A stretch of DNA of 64,000 nt from Salibacterium halotolerans (GCF_900115625.1 NZ_FOXD01000005.1:111611-175610), one strand, 5' to 3'; positions 37,820 through 47,393 are shown, counted from the first letter of the stretch. Program-made: numbers and translations. The notes: generated by a model from the letters alone, not told the origin.

Positions 37820-38716
37820 ATGAAAAACAGCCACATTCTTCTTATTGACGGCATGGCTCTTTTATTCCGTGGTTTTTATGCGACCTCGGTATACGGCAAT
37901 TATATGTACAATAATCAAAACACGCCGACCAATGCGGTGTACGGTATGCTTAAACATTTTCTGAAAGCGGTGGAGGCGTTTCGGCCGAGTCACATTATCT
38001 GCTGCTGGGATATGGGAAGCACAACCTTCCGCACGTCCTTGTATCCGGATTATAAAGCGAATCGGTCCGATCCGCCGGAAGAGCTGATCCCGCAGTTTGA
38101 TATGGCAAAAGAGGCCATGACCGCTTTTGATGTACCAAATATCGGCGTACCTTGGTTTGAAGCGGATGACTGTATCGGAACCATTGCCGGGCAGGCCGAT
38201 CCGTCCTCTAAAGTGACCGTCCTGACTGGTGATCAGGATCTGCTGCAGCTGATCACCCCCAATGTAGATATCGCTGTCATGAAGAAAGGGCAGGGGCATT
38301 ACACCGTGTTCAACGAGAACAACATAATGGAAGAGAAAGGATACTGCCCCGGGCGCGTTGTCGAGATGAAAGCGCTGATGGGGGACACCACCGATAATTA
38401 CCCCGGAGTTAAAGGAATCGGTGAAAAGACGGCATTGAAACTTCTGAACGAATATGGTTCCCTCGATTCCCTGCTCGAACAAATGGACAAGCTGCCTAAG
38501 GGGATCAAAAACAAAATCGAAACACATATGGATATGCTTCACCTTTCCCGTCATCTGGCTGCGATACGCAGAGATGCGCCGGTGAAGTACAACGAAAATG
38601 AAGCCCTCTGGACGGCAGATAAAGAACACGTTTTTCATGTTCTAAGACAAATGGGGATCCATCTCTCTATAGACACTGCCTTTCAGACGGATGAAGAAAG
38701 CAGGGTGGAACAATGA
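37820..38716 (+). CDS. ypcP: 5'-3' exonuclease, YpcP/ExoIX type
   Basis: A 298-residue stand-alone homologue of the PolA 5' nuclease domain. The N-terminal acidic site (LLIDGMALLFRGFYAT, then EADDCIGTIA near residue 116 and TGDQDLLQL near 140) binds metals, and the helix-hairpin-helix GDTTDNYPGVKGIGEKTALK binds DNA. It trims RNA primers or flaps. The ATG follows GAGAGGAG. The stop overlaps the next gene by four bases. Confidence 0.92.
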   Translation: MKNSHILLIDGMALLFRGFYATSVYGNYMYNNQNTPTNAVYGMLKHFLKAVEAFRPSHIICCWDMGSTTFRTSLYPDYKANRSDPPEELIPQFDMAKEAMTAFDVPNIGVPWFEADDCIGTIAGQADPSSKVTVLTGDQDLLQLITPNVDIAVMKKGQGHYTVFNENNIMEEKGYCPGRVVEMKALMGDTTDNYPGVKGIGEKTALKLLNEYGSLDSLLEQMDKLPKGIKNKIETHMDMLHLSRHLAAIRRDAPVKYNENEALWTADKEHVFHVLRQMGIHLSIDTAFQTDEESRVEQ

Positions 38717-39567
38717 TAAAACGCGGAACTATCGCAACAGCTTATGTGAGCAGAGAGCAGCATAGCGGCTATCTCGTGGAAGTGGAGGGGATTATGCTGG
38801 AACTTCCTGCTTCCCAGGCAGAGCGGAGTCTGTCTGCCGGCGAACAAGCGGATGTATTCATTTATACCGATAAACAGGGACATGCGGTGGCCACTATGCA
38901 TCTTCCGGACGTGACGGCAGAAACATATGGATGGGCGGAAGCTGCCGAGGTGGTACCGGAGCTGGGAGTATTTGTGAACCTTGATCTCCCACACGACATT
39001 CTCGTGCCGAAAGATGATCTGCCGTTTCTAGAAAGTGTATGGCCAAAACCCGGTGATCGGCTGTTTGTCACACTTACAGCAGATAAACAAGGAAGGCTTC
39101 TCGCTAGAACCGCCGGAGAAGAGACGATGCTCGACGCGGCTGTTCCTGCTTTTTCATCCCTCCTCCATCAGACGCTGACCGGATGGGTATACCGGGCGGG
39201 GAAGGCAGGTTCTTTTATACGGACCGAAAACGGACACCGCGCGTTTCTCCATCCAAGCCAGCGTATGCAGGAACCGAGAATGGGGGAGCAGGTTGACGTC
39301 CGTGTGGTTGATGTGAAAGAGGATGGCACTATTAATGTATCCATGTTTCCGCCTGCAGAAGAAAGCATGGACAAAGATGCCCATGCCATTATGCTGCATT
39401 TATCCAGAAACCGTGGAGAAATTCCTTTCAGTGACAAAAGCAGTCCCGGTGATATACAAGATACCTTTCACATCAGTAAAGCAGCGTTTAAGCGGGCTGT
39501 TGGGAGGCTTTTGAAACAGGACCTTATCGAACAAACGGAGCGCGGAACCATCCGAACGAAAGAATAA
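38713..39567 (+). CDS. CvfB/YitL-type S1 RNA-binding protein
   Basis: A 284-residue protein with three S1-like OB segments (about 5-60, 70-140 and 150-215) and a C-terminal winged-helix end (FHISKAAFKRAVGRLLKQDLIE). This is the layout of CvfB of Staphylococcus aureus and YitL of Bacillus, which bind RNA and influence virulence genes in S. aureus. It is coupled to the exonuclease gene by ATGA overlap. The operon suggests a shared RNA-related role, which is inference. Confidence 0.88.
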   Translation: MIKRGTIATAYVSREQHSGYLVEVEGIMLELPASQAERSLSAGEQADVFIYTDKQGHAVATMHLPDVTAETYGWAEAAEVVPELGVFVNLDLPHDILVPKDDLPFLESVWPKPGDRLFVTLTADKQGRLLARTAGEETMLDAAVPAFSSLLHQTLTGWVYRAGKAGSFIRTENGHRAFLHPSQRMQEPRMGEQVDVRVVDVKEDGTINVSMFPPAEESMDKDAHAIMLHLSRNRGEIPFSDKSSPGDIQDTFHISKAAFKRAVGRLLKQDLIEQTERGTIRTKE

Positions 39568-39584
39568 CCACCGAACTCCCCGTT

Positions 39585-41147
39585 TCAGTATCCTGAATTC
39601 TCACTTGTCAGGTTGTCGAGCATCGTATGCGAATGCTTTTGCAGCGGTTTTTCCGCAGGCCCTTCAATCACTTCACCGGTGCAGGAAAAACGGGAGCCGT
39701 GACAGGGACAGTCCCATGTCCGGTCTCCGTGGTTCCATTCCACTTCGCACCCAAGATGCGTGCATGTGGTATCCACGATATATAGCTCCCCATTTTTATC
39801 CCTGTAAGCTCCTTTACGTTGTCCATCCGCCATAAACACGGCAGCGTCCCCCGATTCCAGCTCTTTCACGGAGGCGCGGGGCATCTCCAGTTTCCCTTTG
39901 ATTAAATGTTTCGCCACGTCCATGTTTTCTTTGAAAAAGTGTTTTATGCTCGGATCGGCATGAAATCTTGCCGGAGTATAGAGTTCACTGTATGGGTTTT
40001 CCTTTTTCAGTACAAGATCTTTCAAAAGAAGCGCCGCACAGGTGCTGTTGGTCATACCCCATTTGTTGAATCCGGTCGCGATATACACGTCGGGGCGGGA
40101 GGTCGTCACTTCGCCGATGTAAGGTACCTTATCCATCGTCGTTAAATCCTGGGCGGACCAGCGGTACAGAATTTCTGCTTTATCAAAAAGGGATCCGGCG
40201 AATTGCTGGAGGGCCCGGTAATGCTCAAGGGTGTTTCGGCCCTGCCCGCTTTTATGATTTTCGCCGCCGATCAACACCATTTCCTGTCCGTTCATCGAGG
40301 CAGAGCGAAGCGAGCGTACGGGACTTCCGGCGCTGAGATACATGCCGCCGGGATAAGGGCTGCCGGTCTGGACAGCGAGGACGTAGGAGCGGTCCGCGTG
40401 CATCCGGCCGGAATAAAAACCGGTTCCTTCATAAAAAGGGAAATGGGAGCAGCAGACAACAGAATCCACGGTCACCCGGCAGTCATTTTCGGTCCGTACA
40501 GATTCCTTGTGTTTTTCACGGGCAATGTTAACGGCCGTCGTATCTTCGTATATCCGGCCTCCGTGTTTTACAATGTCCTGTATGAGATGCTTCACGTACT
40601 GTAAAGGATGAAACCGGGCCTGCTCGGGCATGGAGAGAGCGCTTTTCACCTGTAATGGAAGCGGGATGGTGTCTAACGTATCCACAGGGATATGAAGCGT
40701 TTGGCAGGCTTCGTATTCTTTTTTGAGCCGGCGGGCGTCCTGATCCGATTCAGCATACAGATACGCCGTTTCTGTATGAAAATCACAGGATATCTGCTGC
40801 TTTTCCATGTTCTGCTTTATAAACTGCAGGGCCTCGTTTTGGGATTCATAGTACAGCCGTGCTTTTGTTTTTCCCATGTGATGGATCAGTTCGTCATAAA
40901 TCAGACCGTGCTGGGCGGTGATTTTCGCGGTGGTATGTCCGGTTGTTCCGTTCAGCAGCCTGTCCGCTTCCAGAACGACAACGTCCAGACCTTCCTTCAC
41001 TAAAAGAGAGGCGGTCGTCAACCCGGTTATTCCGCCTCCGACGACCACCACATCAGCTGCAGTGTCCTCTTCCAGTTTCCCGAAAGAAGGAATATCGATC
41101 GTTTCTCTCCAATAAGACTCAGTATGTTCGGGCAGTTGCGTGGACAT
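39585..41147 (-). CDS. yhfW: FAD oxidoreductase with C-terminal Rieske domain (YhfW-like)
   Basis: The 520 residues begin with a DAO-type FAD domain (VVVVGGGITGLTTASLLVKEG, about 33-53) and end with a Rieske [2Fe-2S] domain: CTHLGCEVEWNHG and CPCHGSRF hold the two Cys and two His ligands (about 465-490). The same fusion is YhfW in Bacillus subtilis. Substrate unknown. The ATG follows GGAGGAATAAG. It lies convergent with the CvfB-like gene, 17 bases apart and with no obvious terminator between them. Confidence 0.9.
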   Translation of the reverse strand: MSTQLPEHTESYWRETIDIPSFGKLEEDTAADVVVVGGGITGLTTASLLVKEGLDVVVLEADRLLNGTTGHTTAKITAQHGLIYDELIHHMGKTKARLYYESQNEALQFIKQNMEKQQISCDFHTETAYLYAESDQDARRLKKEYEACQTLHIPVDTLDTIPLPLQVKSALSMPEQARFHPLQYVKHLIQDIVKHGGRIYEDTTAVNIAREKHKESVRTENDCRVTVDSVVCCSHFPFYEGTGFYSGRMHADRSYVLAVQTGSPYPGGMYLSAGSPVRSLRSASMNGQEMVLIGGENHKSGQGRNTLEHYRALQQFAGSLFDKAEILYRWSAQDLTTMDKVPYIGEVTTSRPDVYIATGFNKWGMTNSTCAALLLKDLVLKKENPYSELYTPARFHADPSIKHFFKENMDVAKHLIKGKLEMPRASVKELESGDAAVFMADGQRKGAYRDKNGELYIVDTTCTHLGCEVEWNHGDRTWDCPCHGSRFSCTGEVIEGPAEKPLQKHSHTMLDNLTSENSGY

Positions 41148-41222
41148 ATCTTATTCCTCCCGTTTCTGTACTGTGTTTAGTTTGGCAGGAATAAGCGTCT
41201 TTTATGCCACCGGCCGGATGTT

Positions 41223-41972
41223 TTAACCAATTAACAACCGGATACCGCCGAATACCGTCAACATCATGATAATGATACGAAAAGCCTGCTGCGGAATAAG
41301 CGGAAGGAACTTAATTCCAAGATACGTTCCGATAAGAATAGGCGGCACGAGCCAAAGGTTAAAAGTGAGTGACTCTACCGTGATAAGTCCAAGTGCCGCA
41401 TACATAGGCACTTTAATAAGATTCACGGATATGAAGAACCACGCGCCTGTCCCGATGAATTCCTGTTTCGGGAGGGCCAGTGCCAGCAGGAATATTGCCA
41501 TCACAGGGCCGGATGCGTTGCCAATCATAGTGGTAAACCCGGCGAGTGTCCCCATGACCGCGATAAACCAGGTGGACTGTGGTATTTTCTCCGCCCACGA
41601 GGTCTTCTGCCTGTCTCCGTACAGCTGCAGACTGATCAAGAGGAGAATCAAAATACCGAGTACAATTTCAATCGGACGACTCGCCTGTACATAAAACAGC
41701 ATAACGAATCCCGCACCGAGTCCTCCGAGCACCCATGGGAATATGGAGAATAATGTCCTCCAGTTGACACTTCGTCTGTAATACAAAATCGCTACCACAT
41801 CCGCGGTAATCAGCATCGGCAGAACGATGCCGAGCGATTCCCGAGCCGGAAAGATGGAAGCCATTAGCGCCACGACAAAAATCCCCATTGTCGGAAGACC
41901 CGTTTTGGAAACGCCGATAAATAGGGCGCAGATGATAACAATCGCGAGTTCAACGGTACTTAAATCAAACAT
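41223..41972 (-). CDS. TauE/SafE-family sulfite or sulfonate exporter
   Basis: A 249-residue membrane protein with about eight spans. Its halves show the repeated family signature, ALFIGVSKTGLPTMGIFVVA near the N terminus and AGFTTMIGNASGPVMAIFLL near residue 140. TauE/SafE proteins export sulfite, sulfoacetate or related anions. The ATG follows AAGGAGG. It lies behind yhfW in the same direction with a 75-base gap, so the two may or may not be cotranscribed. Confidence 0.88.
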   Translation of the reverse strand: MFDLSTVELAIVIICALFIGVSKTGLPTMGIFVVALMASIFPARESLGIVLPMLITADVVAILYYRRSVNWRTLFSIFPWVLGGLGAGFVMLFYVQASRPIEIVLGILILLLISLQLYGDRQKTSWAEKIPQSTWFIAVMGTLAGFTTMIGNASGPVMAIFLLALALPKQEFIGTGAWFFISVNLIKVPMYAALGLITVESLTFNLWLVPPILIGTYLGIKFLPLIPQQAFRIIIMMLTVFGGIRLLIG

Positions 41973-42094
41973 ATGTATCCTCCTTCAAACATCCATTGTA
42001 CTACTGCAGCAAGAGAGCGGAAAGCAAAATGAAGAAACAGGAACGAAAAGATATGTTAAAACCCTCTCCATTATTGGAATATTTAAAATCTGTT

Positions 42095-42121
42095 GTTTCG
42101 CTGTCATCCTGCACCGGGTAC
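42095..42121 (+). promoter_or_regulatory. Candidate SigB promoter of the catalase gene
   Basis: GTTTCG (42095-42100) and GGGTAC (42116-42121) are 15 bases apart, close to the general-stress consensus GTTTAA and GGGTAT. The catalase ATG is 37 bases downstream, and katE of Bacillus subtilis is a SigB gene. Confidence 0.5.
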
Positions 42122-42158
42122 ATAAGCATAGACTTTCAAAACAAGGAGGCTGCACATA

Positions 42159-44213
42159 ATGAGTAACGACCGCAGGCACGGCAATCGCAAAGATGAGCAG
42201 CTTGAACACTACCGGACAAATGATCAGGGCAAAAAGATGACGACCAATCAGGGACAGAAAGTATCCGAAGACGAATTTTCGCTGAAAGCCGGTGAACGCG
42301 GACCGACACTGATGGAAGACTTTCATTTCCGTGAGAAGATGACGCATTTTGATCATGAGCGGATTCCGGAGCGGATTGTTCACGCCCGCGGTTACGCAGC
42401 TCACGGTGAATTTCATGTCTATGATGACTCCATGAAAGCCTATACGAAAGCCGCTTTCCTGACGAATCCGGAAAAATCAACGCCGGTATTTGTCCGTTTT
42501 TCCACCGTTCAGGGTTCAAAAGGATCGCCGGATACGGTCCGGGACGTACGGGGATTTGCGACGAAATTTTACACGGATGAGGGAAACTTTGATCTTGTAG
42601 GGAATAACATTCCGATTTTTTTCATACAGGATGCGATGAAATTTCCGGATCTCATTCATGCGGTAAAACCGGAACCGCATAACGAAATGCCGCAGGGTGG
42701 ATCGGCGCACGATACATTCTGGGATTTTGTTGCGAACAACCAGGAAGCGGCGCACATGTCAATATGGGCTATGTCGGACCGTGGTATTCCGCGAAGTTTC
42801 CGGATGATGGAAGGTTTTGGCATCCACACGTTTCGTCTGGTCAATGAAAAAGGGCAGGCCCACTTCGTGAAATTCCATTGGAAGCCCAAACTAGGGGTCC
42901 ATTCGCTCGTATGGGACGAAGCACAGAAGCTTTCCGGAAAAGATATAGACTTCCATCGCCGGGACTTGTATGAAGCGATTGAAAACGGCGATTATCCGGA
43001 ATGGGAACTTGGTTTTCAGATTATCCGGGAAGATCAGGAATTTGATTTCGATTTTGATATTCTGGATCCGACAAAAGTGTGGCCGGAAGAAGAAGTGCCG
43101 GTACAGATCGTCGGCAAATTAACACTGAACCGGAACGTCGATAACGTATTTGCCGAAACCGAACAGGCAGCTTTTCATCCCGGGCACGTAGTATCGGGTA
43201 TCGATTTCTCCAATGACCCATTGCTGCAGGGAAGACTTTTCTCCTATACAGATACCCAGATTTCAAGACTTGGCGGGCCGAACTTTCACGAACTGCCGAT
43301 CAATCGTCCGGTCTGTCCGTTTCATAACAACCAGCGGGATGGTATGCACCGTTCGACGATAAACAACGGGCAGGTGAGCTACCACAAAAACTCTCTCGCC
43401 GACAACACACCGGAACCGGCAAGTGAAGAAGAAGGAGGGTACGTTCACTATCAGGAAAAAGTGGAAGGACATAAGATAAGAGCTCGGAGCGAAAGCTTTA
43501 AAGATCATTTCTCCCAGGCCGTATTATTCTGGAACAGTATGAGTGATGTCGAGAAAGAACACATCATTGACGGATACAGCTTCGAACTGGGAAAATGTGA
43601 AAACGTGTCCGTGCAAAAACAGGTGGTGGACATGCTTCGTCAGATCTCCCTTGACCTCGCACAGCCGGTCGCTGAAAACCTTGGTATCCATCCTCCGGTG
43701 GAAGGCGGAGCAGGCACAGGCATCACCAAGTCCTCTCCGGCATTGAGCCAGCAGCACACTTCCTTTAAGGCTGAAACCCGCAAAGTCGGCGTCATCGTCG
43801 GAGAAGGATTTAATGGAAGCGAAGTCAACGCGGTGATCGCAGATATGAGAAAAGCGGGTATTCATCCGGAAGTGATCAGCAGTACATTCGGAACCTGTAA
43901 AGCGGCCGACGGCCCTGAACTTGAAGTACAGCATACCTTCCTGACGGCGGATTCGCTGTTGTTTGATGCGCTGTACTGCGCCGGCGGCCAAAACACAGAT
44001 GAAGCGTTCCGGAAGAAAGCCAAAGATTTCATCGATGAGACATTCTTCCACTGTAAACCAATCGGCGCCACCCACGAAGGAACGTCCTGGATAAAAGAAG
44101 CCGGCATCGACACCGCACCCGGTGTTATAACAGGGGAAGATATAGATTCTTTCTCCTCGGCCTTTATTGAAGCCGTTGCTTCCCACCGCTTCTGGGACAG
44201 ACAGGTCATTTAA
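42159..44213 (+). CDS. katE: Large-subunit (HPII-type) catalase
   Basis: A 684-residue clade-2 catalase that breaks down hydrogen peroxide with heme. The active-site His lies in [16 protein letters not shown] (about residues 67-82), and the proximal heme Tyr in [18 protein letters not shown] (about 356-373). A C-terminal flavodoxin/DJ-1-like domain (about 540-684, starting [15 protein letters not shown]) distinguishes it from small catalases. The ATG follows AAGGAGG. A SigB-like promoter and a strong terminator frame it as a single gene. Confidence 0.95.
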   Translation: MSNDRRHGNRKDEQLEHYRTNDQGKKMTTNQGQKVSEDEFSLKAGERGPTLMEDFHFREKMTHFDHERIPERIVHARGYAAHGEFHVYDDSMKAYTKAAFLTNPEKSTPVFVRFSTVQGSKGSPDTVRDVRGFATKFYTDEGNFDLVGNNIPIFFIQDAMKFPDLIHAVKPEPHNEMPQGGSAHDTFWDFVANNQEAAHMSIWAMSDRGIPRSFRMMEGFGIHTFRLVNEKGQAHFVKFHWKPKLGVHSLVWDEAQKLSGKDIDFHRRDLYEAIENGDYPEWELGFQIIREDQEFDFDFDILDPTKVWPEEEVPVQIVGKLTLNRNVDNVFAETEQAAFHPGHVVSGIDFSNDPLLQGRLFSYTDTQISRLGGPNFHELPINRPVCPFHNNQRDGMHRSTINNGQVSYHKNSLADNTPEPASEEEGGYVHYQEKVEGHKIRARSESFKDHFSQAVLFWNSMSDVEKEHIIDGYSFELGKCENVSVQKQVVDMLRQISLDLAQPVAENLGIHPPVEGGAGTGITKSSPALSQQHTSFKAETRKVGVIVGEGFNGSEVNAVIADMRKAGIHPEVISSTFGTCKAADGPELEVQHTFLTADSLLFDALYCAGGQNTDEAFRKKAKDFIDETFFHCKPIGATHEGTSWIKEAGIDTAPGVITGEDIDSFSSAFIEAVASHRFWDRQVI

Positions 44214-44230
44214 CCATAAGTGAATGGAAG

Positions 44231-44263
44231 AGAACACCATCCCAATCGGTGGTGTTCTTTTTT
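44231..44263 (+). terminator. Rho-independent terminator of katE
   Basis: AGAACACCA (44231-44239) pairs with TGGTGTTCT (44250-44258), followed by a T run. Confidence 0.8.
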
Positions 44264-44298
44264 GTCAAAAATGTGATATGCTGAAATTATCATGATGA

Positions 44299-44324
44299 TA
44301 GCAGATGCTAGCATATTAATAGCA
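44299..44324 (+). promoter_or_regulatory. Spaced TAGCA half-sites before the small RHH-like gene
   Basis: TAGCA occurs at 44299, 44309 and 44320, about one helical turn apart, with an inverted TGCTA at 44306. The central ATGCTAGCAT (44305-44314) is a perfect palindrome. It resembles operators of ribbon-helix-helix proteins. The gene starts 27 bases downstream. Confidence 0.4.
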
Positions 44325-44350
44325 AGAATCGACAAAGAAGGGTGTATCAA

Positions 44351-44548
44351 ATGGAGGAACAGAAAAGAATCCAGCTTAACGTCCGTGTGGCACAAGATAC
44401 AGCAGATAAATTGGATGAGCTGACGGCATATTATCAGAAACACACCAAATACGGAAAAGTCTACAAAGGAGATGTCTTAACAGACATCATTGATAAGTCG
44501 TATGACATCATGGAAAAGCAGGTGTCTATGGAAAAACGATACCAATAA
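44351..44548 (+). CDS. Small protein, possibly ribbon-helix-helix
   Basis: The ATG at 44351 follows AGAAGGGTG and gives 65 residues. The N-terminal RIQLNVRVAQDTADKLDELT looks like a beta strand followed by helix A of a ribbon-helix-helix DNA-binding protein, and the rest (GDVLTDIIDKSYDIMEKQV) is helical. A toxin partner is not adjacent. Function not established. Confidence 0.6.
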   Translation: MEEQKRIQLNVRVAQDTADKLDELTAYYQKHTKYGKVYKGDVLTDIIDKSYDIMEKQVSMEKRYQ

Positions 44549-44560
44549 TAATGATACCTT

Positions 44561-45400
44561 TTATTGCGAGCTGTAATATTGATACCGCTTATGGGAGATC
44601 GACGTTTCATTATGTTGTGTAACTGGCGAGGTGTATTTCTGCAGCCAGCTTCCCTGCGTCCGCAAATGCTGCGATCGTTGATACAACTGTCGGCTGTCCG
44701 CCCTCGTGACGACATTCGTTCTATAAGCACTCTGCTGGCTCCCCGGCTGCCGGAGTTCATTCAGTACACGAATGATTTCTTCCGCTCCCGTTATGCCGAT
44801 GCCGTGACCAAAAAAAAGATCATCCATCAGTAAGACAGCATTTTCTCCCCGCCACTGCGGCGAATCCGTATCAAAATCAGGATTATTGAAATAAACGACA
44901 TCTCCTGGAATGAGATAGGTGGAACGTACAGATGTCAGGCCCAGATCTTCATCTATATGCCAGCTGTATAAATAAAGATTCGGGAACAACTGGTTAAAGG
45001 CATGACGTCCAATCGTCCGCAGCGCAGCATAGTAGAACACGATAATCACCGCTGTCGCACATTCAAACCCGTACGATTCTCCGTTTTTGTAAATATCCTC
45101 AAGAGCCCATGCAGGAGTGACACCATACCCCAGACGCAGTCCTCCTGCATTTGTCACTGTCCAGTACGCGGGATTGGCATGTGTACCGGCGAACACCTCA
45201 AATGACGCTCCACTTTGATAAAGCGCCCGCGCTGCTTCTACCACGTGTTTACGAAAAAGTATATCAAAACGTAATTGCTCTGGAGAGTCATAAGCATGAC
45301 GTGCCGGATCATCCTTCAGCCTTTCTAAGATCTGTTGTTCTACATCACCGGTCATCCATCCTGAGGGCGGGTTAAACAAAGTCCCGGAAATTAACAGCAA
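44561..45400 (-). CDS. tgl: Spore-coat protein-glutamine gamma-glutamyltransferase
   Basis: The 279-residue protein matches Bacillus Tgl, the transglutaminase that crosslinks GerQ and other coat proteins late in sporulation. The catalytic Cys is C114 in FECATAVIIV, with E186 in QWRGENAVLL and H199 in FFGHGIGI; B. subtilis has Cys116, Glu187 and His200. About 30 extra residues at the C terminus (rich in Gln, Ser, Tyr) are absent from B. subtilis Tgl (245 aa). The start is TTG at 45400 after GAAGGGGG. Confidence 0.93.
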   Translation of the reverse strand: MLLISGTLFNPPSGWMTGDVEQQILERLKDDPARHAYDSPEQLRFDILFRKHVVEAARALYQSGASFEVFAGTHANPAYWTVTNAGGLRLGYGVTPAWALEDIYKNGESYGFECATAVIIVFYYAALRTIGRHAFNQLFPNLYLYSWHIDEDLGLTSVRSTYLIPGDVVYFNNPDFDTDSPQWRGENAVLLMDDLFFGHGIGITGAEEIIRVLNELRQPGSQQSAYRTNVVTRADSRQLYQRSQHLRTQGSWLQKYTSPVTQHNETSISHKRYQYYSSQ

Positions 45401-45480
45401 CCACGTTTCCCCCTTCTCATTTATACGAATTTATAGAATATATGAAATGTCTTCTTTACATATGTTCCAGTCATACATAT

Positions 45481-45513
45481 AAAAAACAGGGACCACTTTC
45501 ACGAAGTGACCCC
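45481..45513 (-). terminator. Terminator of the permease/PRTase operon
   Basis: Read leftward, GGGGTCACTT (45513-45504) pairs with AAGTGGTCCC (45498-45489) through two G-U pairs, then a T-rich tail. Confidence 0.65.
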
Positions 45514-45527
45514 AAGACTTTTATTCT

Positions 45528-46070
45528 TTATTTGGAAGGAAACACAGGCAGCTTTTCCAGGAAAACAATGTCGTTCAGCTGATCTGCATTCCCTTCGGCC
45601 AGTATGGCTGCTTTCGTTTTCACCCTTGCTCCTGCTTGATGGACGAGGGTTTCCAGTGCCTGTAATGACTCTCCCGTACTGATTACATCATCAATTAACG
45701 CGGCCCGTTTCCCTTTGAGAAATGCCGCATCCATTTCATCAAGAACGAGCTGCTGTTCTTTCTGAGTCGTGATGGACGCAGCGGAGCTGATTAGCGGGGT
45801 CGTCATATAGGGTTTTACACTTTTTCTTGCTACGACGTACCGGCTCATTCCAAGTTGCTTGGAAAGTTCATGGACAAAGGGGATACCCTTAGCCTCCGCA
45901 GTAACCAGTACATCCACCTCAGGAAGCTGCTGTGCAAGGAGCGGCGCCGCGGCTGTAACCATTTCCGTATCTCCCAAAATAACAAAACTTGCAATGCTCA
46001 CCTCAGGCGAAACCTGCATTACAGGAAGTTCCCTCGTTAACCCTGCCACTTGCAGTGTATACGTAGACAT
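45528..46070 (-). CDS. Phosphoribosyltransferase, probably purine type
   Basis: A 180-residue PRTase. The PRPP-binding loop AALIDDVISTGESLQALE (about residues 123-140) is the adenine/xanthine PRTase-like motif, and the first half has the DVLVTAEAKGIPFVHELS strand-loop of Apt-type enzymes. Base specificity cannot be read off. The ATG is 12 bases after the permease stop in an operon with a PurR box, so purine salvage is the best inference. It resembles Apt-like paralogues, not the main Apt. Confidence 0.8.
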   Translation of the reverse strand: MSTYTLQVAGLTRELPVMQVSPEVSIASFVILGDTEMVTAAAPLLAQQLPEVDVLVTAEAKGIPFVHELSKQLGMSRYVVARKSVKPYMTTPLISSAASITTQKEQQLVLDEMDAAFLKGKRAALIDDVISTGESLQALETLVHQAGARVKTKAAILAEGNADQLNDIVFLEKLPVFPSK

Positions 46071-46082
46071 ATAATCACCTCC

Positions 46083-47159
46083 CTAAAAGCCGAATATTTC
46101 GATTAAAAACTCTATAATGATTCCAGCCGCCATCCCAAGAAATGGGTCGGTCAACGCAGTAACGACCATTGTCATTCCACCAACAACGCCGGTTCCGGCT
46201 CCTTCTCCGGCCAGTGCCGCTGCTGCGTTTGAAGGAAGAGTTACAATGGCTCCGAGAACAAATAAAAACCCGGCAATAGAAGCACTGGGGACGTATTTCC
46301 CGATTTTCGGAAGCCATCCGGCAAACAAAATAACCGCCATCAATGCCATCATAAGCACCCCGGACCATACGGCGTGGGGCGCACTTGCCGTAGCAGAGAT
46401 GACAACTTCTACCGGAGCCCCTCCGAACAGAGAGGAAGCCATGTCCGCAAGACTGCTGATGATAGTCAGTGTATCGATATCAACATCCATGCCGGCAATG
46501 TCCTGGTTAATCCGGCCAAACGCAATGTTAGCCCCAATGTTCAGACAAACCATAGCCATTGCACCGCGCAGAATCATGGGACTGATCAGGATTTTCTGCA
46601 TGTTAAATCCTTCATTTTGAACAGCTTCTTCCTGGTTTACGTTAGAGTTTCTTTTCTGCAGGTTGGAGATAATACTCGCCAGAATGACAGAAACGGTAAT
46701 CGTATATACTAAATCCTGCAGCGCCATGTAAACGAGCAGGGCACTGACGAAGGAGACGGTACCGACAAGGCGATCGTTTTTGGCCATGTCCCAGGCCACC
46801 TTGGAAAGCATAATCCCGACGCCTGCCATCATACCACTTGTAATCACCGGGCCGATCCAATTGATCAACCATTCCAGTACGCCCAGCAGTCCAATCACAA
46901 GCAGAATAGCAGCTCCTATAAAAATCATGGACAGCCTTTCCCGCATGCTGCGTCCCATCGTCCCGGCAACTGTAATTGTTTCAGCCTGATAGGAAATGAC
47001 AGCAGCATTGCCGGCGGCGGCACTTCCGGCGGCTCCTACGATAAACGCAAGGGCGGTCGGAATCGACGCAAATCCAAATGCCAAAGCGAGCAGTCCCTGA
47101 GGAAGTGCGTTCAAAACACCGCTGAGAGCAGCCAGAATATCTTTGAATATCTCCAGCAT
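46083..47159 (-). CDS. NCS2-like purine permease
   Basis: From the ATG at 47159, after AAAGGTG, the product is a 358-residue membrane protein. It has about ten to twelve hydrophobic segments and the NCS2 core features: GSAAAGNAAVISYQAET (first half) and GGAPVEVVISATASAP (about residues 238-253). It is shorter than usual (about 420-450), which sets it apart from PbuX/PbuG. Substrate unknown. A PurR box lies in the leader. First gene of a two-gene operon. Confidence 0.75.
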   Translation of the reverse strand: MLEIFKDILAALSGVLNALPQGLLALAFGFASIPTALAFIVGAAGSAAAGNAAVISYQAETITVAGTMGRSMRERLSMIFIGAAILLVIGLLGVLEWLINWIGPVITSGMMAGVGIMLSKVAWDMAKNDRLVGTVSFVSALLVYMALQDLVYTITVSVILASIISNLQKRNSNVNQEEAVQNEGFNMQKILISPMILRGAMAMVCLNIGANIAFGRINQDIAGMDVDIDTLTIISSLADMASSLFGGAPVEVVISATASAPHAVWSGVLMMALMAVILFAGWLPKIGKYVPSASIAGFLFVLGAIVTLPSNAAAALAGEGAGTGVVGGMTMVVTALTDPFLGMAAGIIIEFLIEIFGF

Positions 47160-47184
47160 ATTCACCTTTCCTTTCCTCCGCAAA

Positions 47185-47245
47185 AATGTTCGGTTTTTAC
47201 GGAATTTTTTTTAAAATAAATAGATAAAAGTACGTCATTTGACAA
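47185..47245 (-). promoter_or_regulatory. Promoter and PurR box of the permease/PRTase operon
   Basis: On the minus strand TTGTCA (47245-47240) and TATTTA (47222-47217) are 17 bases apart. Downstream, AAAACCGAACATT (47197-47185) matches the PurBox consensus AWWWCCGAACWWT at every position. The box sits about 15 to 25 bases inside the transcript. Confidence 0.65.
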
Positions 47246-47312
47246 AGTAACACATTTTCATTGTTTCGACAATATTTGCAGAAGGAAGGATGATATTGTT
47301 TCCACATTATCC

Positions 47313-47360
47313 TTGAAAAAGACATAGCGTTTTATTATAATATACTTAATTAAAGATATT
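47313..47360 (+). promoter_or_regulatory. marR promoter with overlapping palindrome
   Basis: TTGAAA (47313-47318) and TATAAT (47336-47341) are 17 bases apart. A 22-bp dyad at 47339-47360 (AATAT, two unpaired bases, TTAATTAA, two unpaired bases, ATATT) overlaps the -10 and start point, a typical place for autorepression by a MarR-family dimer. Confidence 0.65.
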
Positions 47361-47393
47361 TTAATTTGAAATATTATTGAAGGCGATGGTAGA

